A stretch of 5,960 bases of DNA from Gammaproteobacteria bacterium (GTDB lineage: Bacteria; Pseudomonadota; Gammaproteobacteria; Methylococcales; Methylomonadaceae). Shown here piece after piece: positions 1-5,960 of this stretch. The notes beneath the pieces were generated by a model, which had not been told where the DNA came from, did no database searches, and saw only the letters and a list, made by a program, of their open reading frames with translations. The position numbers and the translations under genes are program-made. How positions within the stretch are numbered: position 1 is the first letter of the stretch; each line of letters starts with the position of its first letter. The DNA is taken from NCBI GenBank assembly GCA_024276805.1, contig JAJRWJ010000047.1:1-5960 (forward strand), given 5' to 3'.

Positions 1-3000
1 ACAGCCACGATCAAATCGAGATGCTCCTGCAGGATTTTGTTTTTGTCGCGCTTGTCAGTACCCAAGGTTGCATCGAGCAATCTTTGCAAATCCGCATCGC
101 TGTCGACTCGGCTACGCAGGCGGGACAGCCCATCGACAAAGGCCTGGAAATTTTTTGTCGAAGTCCCGGACCAATGCTCCGCCATTTGCAAGCGCTGCAC
201 CGGCGTCATCGCTGAAAACACCCTGGCGAGCCTGCCGGAATAGTCGCCCAGTTGTTCTGTTCTGGCCAGACGGGACAGCAAGCCGCGCAGCGCTTCCGAA
301 GAGGGTGCGGCATCGGCGATAATGCGCAGGTCCGACAAATCCATCCGCTCAGCAATGTCCTGATATTTTTTTGCTGTTTCATCCGTGACATCGGCAGCCA
401 GACGTCGGATAACCCGTTCTCGTGCCTGCTGCTCGTCTACTGCTTTCGCCCGCCCCTCTGAAGTTATTCTCTCCGTATCGATTTTTCCTTTATCCTGTTC
501 CTTGCTGAACAGGCGCGCCGGCTGATCCAGCCATTGCGGCCGTTCACTGAATCCGGCCTTGATATTTGCCACATCCAGACTGTCAATACCGCTTACTTCG
601 GCATGCCGCCGTTGCAGATTCGTCAGGGTTGCCTCGGCCAGCTGCAACCGCTGACGCAACGTTTCGATGCTGCTTTTGTTTCCAGCCCTTGTCAGATCCG
701 TTTCCAGACTGGCGATCAGACGCTGCTGCGCATCCACTTCCAATGCCATTTTATTGTTGTACAGCACCAGCTGTTCTTCCAGAGACAATTTGTCCCAGTC
801 CGCCAGACGGCTTTCATCGAGCGCACCGATCCTGTCTGTCCAGCGGGGATCCCTGGCCTGCAGGACATGAATGCCTTCCTCTCTGAGTACCGCCGGATCG
901 GCTCCTTCGCGCACCACCACGACGGGCTCACCGCGAATGATCAAGGTCACGGCCTGACCTTTGGCGGAGCGTGTCAGCGCAGAGAATTCATCTGCCGGAA
1001 GCATCAGAATCCTGACATCATCGAGCAGGCTGCGTTGATTTTCCGGCACGGCGGCCAGCAGTTCCCGGCGCAGGGATTTTTCCTCGGCAGCCGGCATCCT
1101 CTGCGCAGGCCGGGCGGCGATAGCTTTGTCCAGTGCTTCAGCCAACTGCTGTAAATCGGCATCCGGTGTTTCCCGCTGCGCCAGATCCAGCAAGCGCTGT
1201 TTTTCCGCAGGGGAAATACCACCTTCCATTTGCCTCAGGCGCAGTTCTATCAGGCCTTCATCCGGCAAGGCGGACAACACACCACGCACTTCTTCCGGCA
1301 CATTGTTCATGCGCTGCTGCCGTTCAATTCGCTGTCGCCTGCGTTGTGCGGCTTCCCTGGCTTTGACTTCGGTTGCGGCGGCTGACATGAATTTGCGAAA
1401 CTGCTCGCGTGAAAGTTCCGGATTCTGTTTACGTACCGCACCGTACAGACTGTCAATCTGCTGTAATGAAGCCGGTTTCTGCTGACTGATAAGCCGCTGT
1501 ACCCTGGCAACCTCGCCATCGGACAGGCGTCCTATGATGCGAGCCGCCGCATCCGGCATCACATCGAGAACCTCTTCCCGCCGCCGCGCCGTGATTGCCG
1601 CTTCTGCATCCTGCGCCTGTCTGGATATCGCCACCGCGGTCTGCAGATTTTTCAGAAAAGCGGCTTCAGACAATTCCGGATCAGCCTTTCTGGCCTGCCG
1701 CAGCAAGCTATCGGCAACCTCCCCGTCGAACCGGCCACTGGCAATCATTTCCGCCGCCCTGGAAATATCTGCCTCGGGCAAACGATCCAGAGCATCGATG
1801 GAGACATTGCGCAGGGCCTTTCTGGCAGGCCCGGGGACACCACCAAGCAATTGCCTGCGCACCTGTTTTTGTTGAAACTTTTCCGCCACCTGCTTGGCAT
1901 CGATATCGCGCATGACACGATTGGCATCATTCAGGTCCCGTAAAAACCGGCGCTGCTCCAAATCCGGAATTTGCGCCGCCACATCACGAATAAATTCCAG
2001 ACGTTCCCCTGGCTTGCCCAGATCGCCGCTGCCGAGCATTTCCGCCAGACGCTGCAAGGTCGGCCCATCGAGACTGACGACCTGACTACGCAATGCCGGG
2101 GGCAGCACCTGCAATGCCCTCTGCCCAATCTCCACGTCCTGGCGCACACGGCTGACTGGATCATCGTAATTCATCACCCCCGCGGAAATGGCCGCCAGGC
2201 GCAAGGCGCGCACGTCGGATGGACTCAACTGGCCGGCATTGACTCTTGCCTGGGTCATCAAGTCACGATAGCGTGACTGCTGACGGCCCCTGGCACCTGC
2301 CCGGCCAGCAGACGAAACCATATCACGCAACCCGGCCTGCCCCATGCGTTGCAAAGCATCACCCAGCCCGCCCCGATACTCTCCCGCCGCCAGCTCGGAC
2401 ATGATCGCCACACCCTCGCCAGACACGGAACCCACCGATTCGGAGATACTTTCCTTGAGAATTTCCCGGCCATTGGGCCCCAGAACCCGGCCAAGCCGCT
2501 GCATACGCGCCAGATCATCGGCGCGGGTCATCCCCGCCCGCATGGCATCGTCCAGGGAATCGCCAAGTTTTTCCGAGACACCGGCACTGACGGCGCCGAC
2601 GGCCGCGCCTTTCAGCCCGCCTGCAAACAGGCGATCGAAACCGCGTCCCAGCCCATCCTTCCAGGTTTCATCCTGAATGGCCACCTGGGCGGCGCTGCTC
2701 ATTGCTCCGGTAATGGTTTCACGGGCCACGGCACCGCCAATCTTGCCAAAGGCGCCATTGATCGCTTCTCCAGCCCTGAACAAGGCGCCAGTTTTCCCCA
2801 GTCCGCCAGCCATCGCGCCGCCAATCCCGGCAGTAGCCGCCTCGATGCCGGTCATGGCCATATCCTGCGCGGCTTCCTCCCAGCCATAGCGTTCCCCGCG
2901 CATACCGAACTTGACCGCCATGGTCGCGGCGCCACCGATCAATGCCGTGAGTATGCCTGCGGCGACGACATTCACTCCGGGGATGAACAGCAAGGCGATG

Positions 3001-5960
3001 GACACGGCAATGGTCAGCACGGTGAGCGCCGTGGTAAGGATGGATTCCTGGCGATCGATTTCCCTTTGATAACTGTCGGCAGCCAGGCCCACCCTGTGGG
3101 ACAAAGCATTCAGGGCCATGCGATCGCCACGAAACTGGCCTTCATTATCGAAAGCCAATCTCTGCAAATCGGGATTTATCCTGCCTTCATCGCTGAAAAT
3201 CAAATCGGGATTGGCACGAAAACGCGCCGCCTCTGCCGGGTCCTGTACTTCGGCAGCCGCCAGAATCAAATCCCCCATACGTCGCCTGCGTTCATCCATG
3301 ACCACCTGCTGCGGTGTTCCGCTCATGGTGATATCGGCAATGAAACCGGTGCCGCGCTGCTGCTGATCGTAACGCAGCGCCGCCATATTCACGGCATCGG
3401 CATCGGTCCTGACCGGCCCTCTGGACAGTTGCTGCAACTGCATGGCGACATCGCCCGATACTTCCCCGCCACGGGCCAATCCCAAAGCCAGAGCCGGCGC
3501 CGGTCCCAGTACAGGCATCGCAGCCAGCGCCGCATAATCGGCGGCATCCCACTGTCGTTCCTTGATACCCAGCATTTCGTCCAGGTCTTCACCGTATTTA
3601 GCTTGCCAGTCTTCTCTGACTTGTTCGATCTCCGCCTGGGTTCTGCCACGATAGGTATGCAGCAACAGATCCTCGTGCGTGCCGACTTTGCCTGTCGCCA
3701 GCGCAATACCCGCTTCCATGCTGGCCCGGCCCTGTGCGACCAGTTCCCGACCATATCTGGCATGCTCGCTGCCTTCGCGGGCAAACAGCTGTGCCACATG
3801 CTCGGTAACCCAGCGCTCCGCCTGTGCCGGCGACAAAGGTTTCGAACCTTCCGGGCGCAGCCTTGCCGCCAGTTGCTGCATACGCAACTGGCGTTTTTCC
3901 CGGGCCTCGGCCAGTCGTACAGTGAGACGCGCCTTTTGTTCCGGATCGGTCGCTGCCCGTTCCCGGCGCACCAGATCATAATATTCAGGATCCTCCAATG
4001 CCTGGGTCAGGCGCATCTGGGTCGTTTCCGAAAGACTGCCGCCTTCGGCATCGGCGCGTTCGATTTCGAAGGCGGCACGGGACAATCTGGCCTGTTCACT
4101 GTCGCTGCCATGCTGTATGACATCACGTACTAGTTGCTCGGCACGGGGCGAGGGTTTAAGCTGTTCGATGCGGGTATAGTCGCCAGCACCAATCACCACG
4201 GAACGTGTGTCAACAATACTGCCAATTACCAGATCCCGGGCTTGCGCATCGGAAAAAGCACCGGCCCCCCTGTGCTCGGTATCCACCATGGCAGCGAATT
4301 CACGAAATGCCTGATTGGTGAAGGAACTCAGCCGTGCTTTGCTGATATGGGCGGTTTCGAAAGCCAGTTCGGTTCGTGCCAGGGCTTCGATCTGTAAAGC
4401 GGCATCGACCATGGCCTGGTCACCACGCCGCCGGGCTTCCTCGACACTGTTTTGTCCATAGGAACCCTGTCGCCGCGCCCGGGCAAATGCCTCGCGCATG
4501 CGTGCCGCCAGAGCCCGCTCCCGGTTGCCTTGCAGATAAGCCAGGCTGATTTCCTCTTCCGAACCATTCAGGTCACTTTGCAGAGCATCGCGCACCGATG
4601 CGATATCGTCAGGATTCAACGTCCCCCGCTCGGCTTCGCTCAAGCCGCGCAGTGCCGACTCTCTTGCCTGGCGGTTGTAGCCAAACCAGCGCGTGGAATC
4701 CCGGGCAATGGCCAGACGCGCTTCGGCCCGCGCCGATTCGCTCCCCGACAACAACGCCAGCGCCTGCCGCCGTTCCGGATCATCCATGGTTGCATCCAGG
4801 CGGTCATGGAGATTGCCATAGCGTTTGGCGGCAAAGACATCCTGCAGACCACCCGTCCCGGGCCAGGGCAGATCACCCAACTGGGTAATGACGACGTCCT
4901 CATCGGCGTCTTTGCTATATAAATAAACCCCCAGGCCGACCAGCGCACCAACGGGACCGCCACCAACCAGCCCGCCTGCTGCCACTGAGGCTACAGCTCC
5001 CTCCAGGGAACTACCCGTTTTCGGCACCGCATCGTTGATGGCATCCGCACGTCGATTCAGATCGGATTCGATCTGCATAAAAATCTGCCAGAACACACCG
5101 TTGGGGATATTGCTCTGGGCATCGACGAAGGCCTTCAGATATCGATGCTGCCAGGCTTCGGCAACGGCAATGTTCTGATTGAGAAACTGTACCGCCAGAC
5201 TGTCCAGACGAGGAATGCCCCGTTCATCGACATTGCGGCTGTTTTTCAGCACATTTTCCGCCATGCGGTCCGCATAGCTGCGCGCCTGCCCTATGACACT
5301 GTCGCGGCCTTCACTTTGCGCGCCGGTCATTTGTTCGGCGAACAGCAAAAAGTCGAAGCGGCTCTGAGTAATGACATCTACAAGACTTCCGGCACTCTTT
5401 CCCGCCTGTTTCCACAGCCCTTTTATTGACTCCTGCTGCACCTTGAGCAATTGTTCATGAATCTGCACTGCCTGCTGCTGTGCCGCTCCAATATGGGAGA
5501 CACGCAGAGTGTGCGCACTTTCAGCGGCCTTCCGCAGACGCGGCACTAACTGCCTCGCATCCAGGAAACGCCCGGGCGGCAGCAATGCATTGACACGTTC
5601 AATGAGATCGCGATAGGCATCGGCCATGTCCGCCGCGGCGCCGATCAATGCCGCAGAAGCCGCTTGCCCCTGTTCCATCAGAGCCTGGCGGATTTTGCGT
5701 CCGGTGTTGCGCAGGTTCTTGACGAAGCCATCGCGGGTAGCGCCTTCCAGCCGCTCGTTGACCGAACTGGCGCGCCTTTCGATTTCCCGGGCGGCGCGCT
5801 CGGAACCGGACAGGGATTGCTGCTGATTGACCGCGCCCTGATCATCGGCTGTTCCCGAAGTATCATTTTCATCGTGGCGCTCGGTATTGGCCAATGGCGC
5901 GGTCAAACCCAGCGCGAGAATCTGGAATTGCGCCCGGTTCGCATCCGAACCCAATTCCCC
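1..5960 (-). CDS. Giant multidomain protein, internal fragment (annexin-like, membrane-active and zincin-like parts); candidate eCIS- or toxin-type cargo
   Basis: One minus-strand frame (codons at plus 3-5 to 5958-5960) runs without a stop for 1,986 codons and leaves the window at both ends, so start, stop and ribosome binding site are not visible. The translation looks like a real protein: balanced composition, rich in Ala, Arg, Glu, Leu, Asp and Gln in helical heptad-like patterns, with localized hydrophobic segments, diverged internal repeats and G/C-rich third codon positions. Ordered parts are two annexin-like repeats, a 43-residue hydrophobic segment, a Gly/Ala-rich region, four and a partial fifth helical repeats, and a zincin-like motif. 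I know of no housekeeping family with this order. It recalls very large bacterial proteins with an N-terminal DUF4157-type domain tied to eCIS particles, but that domain would lie upstream. The gene call is near certain; the function is inference (about 0.4). It could instead be another kind of polymorphic toxin or a surface protein. Confidence 0.96.
3..596 (-). other. C-terminal-side charged region, continuing out of the window
   Basis: Residues 1789-1986. A short WLDQPARLF segment (Trp1810) closes the preceding module, followed by a charged linker of Lys, Asp, Glu and Arg (about 1820-1850) and then helical sequence: ISDL-like turns around residues 1866-1890, LLSRLARTEQLG, MTPVQRLQMAEHW and FQAFVDGLSRLRSRV. 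The sequence ends in a Lys/Asp-rich stretch and HLDLIVA at the edge. In toxin-type giant proteins the effector usually sits at the extreme C-terminus, which is beyond this window. I see no catalytic motif in the visible part. Confidence 0.45.
597..719 (-). other. Coiled-coil candidate after the zincin-like domain
   Basis: Residues 1748-1788 form a continuous helix-like stretch with hydrophobics spaced in threes and fours (Leu1748, Leu1752, Leu1756, then Leu1768, Leu1772, Leu1779 and Leu1782) and many Arg, Glu and Gln. A short polar break (AGNKSS, 1759-1764) makes an antiparallel two-helix hairpin likely. It follows directly from the LEVDAQQRL helix and may pack against the zincin-like fold. 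Confidence 0.5.
705..1001 (-). other. Zincin-like domain with first His of HExxH replaced by Glu
   Basis: Residues 1654-1752. Two beta-like strands (TLIIRG and PVVVVREG) lead over a turn (ADP) into the helix LREEGIHVLQ, as in zincin metallopeptidases where an edge strand precedes HExxH. The motif here is Glu1694-Glu1695-Gly-Ile-His1698, then Gln1701, so the second zinc His and the catalytic-position Glu are kept while the first His is Glu. Downstream come DPRW, an LxxWDKL segment (Trp1722) and a helix with LEVDAQ (Glu1741), placed where a third ligand of the ExxxD/ExDA kind would sit. DUF4157-type domains have a similar H-x-x-Q ending. Either zinc is bound unusually or this is an inactive scaffold. 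A non-zincin helical domain is possible. Confidence 0.48.
1002..2114 (-). repeat. Tandem array of diverged helical protein repeats (four units and a partial fifth)
   Basis: The units cover residues 1283-1367 (plus 1860-2114), 1368-1462 (1575-1859), 1463-1550 (1311-1574), 1551-1633 (1062-1310) and a partial unit 1634-1653 (1002-1061). Each opens with a short hydrophobic patch, a proline and a basic residue four or five positions later: VLPPALR, GVPGPAR, VMPDAAAR, NVPEEVR, AVPENQR. The key prolines are at 1287, 1376, 1469, 1555 and 1639, giving periods of 89, 93, 86 and 84. The first three units also share a central helix, then P-[ED]-L or PDLE and an aromatic (F-L or F-R) helix; the fourth has PDADLQQL. 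The tail of each is rich in Ala/Arg/Glu. The family is not recognised. The array probably forms an extended helical rod carrying the zincin-like domain. There is little DNA identity, so the duplication is old. Confidence 0.72.
2283..2912 (-). other. Gly/Ala-rich amphipathic region following the hydrophobic segment
   Basis: Residues 1017-1226. It opens with YGWEEAAQD (1025-1033), then about 100 residues dominated by Gly and Ala with periodic hydrophobics (for example GIGGAMAGGLG), a conserved-looking DETWKDGLG (Asp1097, Trp1100), another Gly/Ala run (GGLKGAAVGAVSAG), and later GESV/GEG-type turns and GGLGDALQRMGQAG. From memory, a hydrophobic hairpin followed by YGWEEA and a long glycine-rich helix region is typical of giant DUF4157/eCIS-linked proteins and related toxins. 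The region may line or follow the membrane-inserting part. No catalytic residues are evident. Confidence 0.5.
2913..3041 (-). other. Main hydrophobic segment (candidate transmembrane hairpin)
   Basis: Residues 974-1016 form the most hydrophobic stretch in the window, starting ILTTALTVLTIAVSIALL and broken by FIPGVN before a second hydrophobic half rich in Ala, Gly, Leu and Ile. Two stretches of about 18-20 residues around a Pro-Gly turn fit a helical hairpin able to span a membrane. It is flanked upstream by the charged DRQES and downstream by a basic turn (KFGMRGER). As a single hydrophobic block in a giant soluble protein, it suggests a toxin-type membrane-insertion element rather than a normal membrane anchor. 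A buried core hairpin is the alternative. Confidence 0.7.
3042..3560 (-). other. Linker between annexin-like repeat B and the main hydrophobic segment
   Basis: Residues 801-973. It begins with a mildly hydrophobic Ala/Leu/Pro stretch (about 809-826, including PVLGPAPALALGLA), continues through mixed polar sequence with MSGTPQQVV and an Arg-rich RRRR cluster, and holds an NPDL duplication (917 and 929). It ends in a polar helix, SYQREIDRQES, immediately before the hydrophobic segment. No enzyme motif was recognised. A long soluble approach followed by an abrupt hydrophobic block is typical of toxin-like translocation regions, but this is inference. Confidence 0.4.
3165..3212 (+). repeat. 12-bp in-frame direct repeat encoding NPDL
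   Basis: The string caaatcgggatt occurs perfectly at 3165-3176 and again at 3201-3212, 36 bp (12 codons) apart. On the minus strand both copies encode Asn-Pro-Asp-Leu, each followed a few residues later by an acidic-Gly turn (DEG and DNEG). It looks like a short internal duplication of about 12 residues, or two equivalent turns of a helical repeat, rather than a regulatory site. Confidence 0.7.
3561..3728 (-). other. Annexin-like repeat B with GT loop
   Basis: Residues 745-800 contain the best domain match in the window. Counting Gly760 as position 1, GT at 1-2, Glu at 4, R-T at 14-15, an aromatic at 26, Tyr-Gly at 30-31, Leu at 34 and Leu at 38 fall exactly where annexin repeats have them, with no gap over 38 residues. 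The preceding Ala-rich helix ending in GKVGT mirrors the annexin K-G-x-G-T type II calcium loop. Annexins place an acidic calcium ligand 40 residues after the loop Gly; here that position is Lys800 with Glu801 next to it, so calcium binding is doubtful. In annexins this fold binds acidic phospholipid; here a membrane-contact role is inference. Bacterial annexin-like domains are known in large multidomain proteins. Confidence 0.62.
3729..4484 (-). other. Charged helical region between the annexin-like repeats
   Basis: Residues 493-744 are dense in Arg, Glu, Ala, Gln and Asp, with long predicted helices (for example the Arg/Glu/Gln-rich stretch around 665-700 leading to RMQQLAARL) and few hydrophobic clusters. 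A short beta-like patch rich in Val and Ile (about 572-590, including SVVIGAG) interrupts the helices. It joins repeat A to repeat B and is far longer than the usual link between annexin repeats, so it may hide further strongly diverged repeats. No catalytic motif was recognised. Confidence 0.4.
4485..4763 (-). other. Annexin-like half repeat A
   Basis: Residues 400-492. Residues 460-476 read LQSDLNGSEEEISLAYL, which aligns without gaps to the second half of a canonical annexin repeat (pattern L-x-S-[ED]-L-x-G followed by a hydrophobic helix). Asp463 falls where annexins place the acidic calcium ligand. It is followed by GNRERALAARMREAF, matching the annexin step in which an Ala/Leu-rich helix leads to the next loop. 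An earlier ALALLSG (about 400-406) followed by an Ala/Arg helix may be the tail of a still more diverged repeat. No GT loop is seen upstream of this half, so if it is an annexin repeat its calcium site is incomplete. Similarity is judged by eye against the remembered annexin consensus. An unrelated helical repeat is the alternative. Confidence 0.5.
4917..5000 (-). other. Gly-rich hydrophobic segment 1 (candidate membrane-inserting hairpin)
   Basis: Residues 321-348 are almost entirely Gly, Ala, Val and Leu, with a GGLVGGG core and GALVGLGVYLY at the end, directly followed by the acidic run KDADED. The spaced glycines resemble a glycine-zipper or membrane-hairpin pattern. It is short for two full transmembrane helices and could equally be a buried hydrophobic hairpin in a soluble domain. 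It separates the upstream helical region from the annexin-like part. Confidence 0.5.
5001..5960 (-). other. N-terminal-side hydrophilic helical region of the giant protein
   Basis: Residues 1-320 of the visible protein. The first 30 or so residues are mixed, followed by a polar Asn/Asp/Gln/Ser-rich stretch (about 27-52) that looks like a flexible linker between domains. After this comes long amphipathic helix-like sequence with many Ala, Arg, Glu and Gln, including a Gln-rich stretch near residue 155-170. The only Trp residues are at scattered hydrophobic positions, such as FWQIF near residue 290. No catalytic motif, signal peptide or membrane segment is visible. Since the upstream end is cut, any DUF4157-type or targeting domain would be further upstream. 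I cannot assign a fold beyond mostly helical, possibly coiled-coil. Confidence 0.5.

Noticed and set aside
534..1154. Plus-strand open frame of 206 codons
   Set aside because: It is also the in-register antisense of the giant gene. The minus-strand reading here shows the zincin-like motif and helical repeats, while this frame has no recognisable pattern.
2901..2921. Internal Met codons as possible starts of a separate downstream gene
   Set aside because: There is no stop codon before them in the same frame and no clear ribosome binding site was seen, so nothing supports a separate gene.
3795..3830. EHVAQ within residues about 711-721 as a second degenerate zincin motif
   Set aside because: Only the H-x-x-Q ending matches. 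There is no preceding strand, no HExx or EExx context and no downstream acidic ligand helix, so it is most likely chance in a helical stretch.
3389..3979. Minus-strand open frame of 196 codons in another register
   Set aside because: It overlaps the giant frame and is rich in Arg, Trp, Cys and Met, as expected from an out-of-frame reading of GC-rich coding DNA. The in-frame reading contains the annexin-like repeat.
2349..4133. Long plus-strand open frame of 594 codons
   Set aside because: It is the exact codon-register antisense of the minus-strand gene. It stays open because that gene seldom uses TTA, CTA or TCA codons. Its product is rich in His, Gln, Arg and Pro without domain patterning, typical of an antisense shadow.
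4917..5000. Signal peptide or start of a membrane protein
   Set aside because: The hydrophobic segment lies in the middle of the frame, with 320 codons upstream in the same open frame and acidic residues directly after it.

Overview
The whole window lies inside one minus-strand gene. Reading the minus strand with codons occupying plus positions 3-5, 6-8 ... 5958-5960, I found no stop codon in 1,986 consecutive codons. The frame is open at both edges, so neither the start nor the stop codon is here. The visible part alone is about 218 kDa (estimated at 110 Da per residue). There is no intergenic DNA, RNA gene, mobile element, promoter or terminator that I can support. Residue numbers below count from the upstream edge: residue n has its codon at plus positions 5961-3n to 5963-3n.

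Layout from the N-terminal side (right edge) to the C-terminal side (left edge): a hydrophilic, mainly helical region (residues 1-320); a short Gly-rich hydrophobic segment (321-348); an annexin-like half repeat (400-492); a charged helical stretch (493-744); a second annexin-like repeat with a GT loop (745-800); a linker with a small internal duplication (801-973); a strong 43-residue hydrophobic segment (974-1016); a Gly/Ala-rich amphipathic region (1017-1226); an array of diverged 83-95-residue helical repeats (about 1283-1653); a zincin-like domain in which the first His of HExxH is Glu (1654-1752); a coiled-coil candidate (1748-1788); and a charged C-terminal stretch continuing out of the window.

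This architecture resembles, from memory, the very large multidomain proteins of bacteria that often begin with a DUF4157-type domain and are linked to extracellular contractile injection systems (eCIS) or other toxin delivery routes. That assignment is inference: the N-terminus and the neighbouring genes are outside the window. The plausible picture is a secreted or injected giant protein whose annexin-like part contacts membrane, whose hydrophobic and Gly/Ala-rich centre inserts into or crosses it, and whose repeats carry a C-terminal zincin-like module and possibly a further effector domain.

The base composition is moderately GC-rich, with G/C-rich third codon positions, and Leu TTA/CTA and Ser TCA are avoided. 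This fits a bacterium, perhaps a proteobacterium, but the window gives no firm taxonomic marker.
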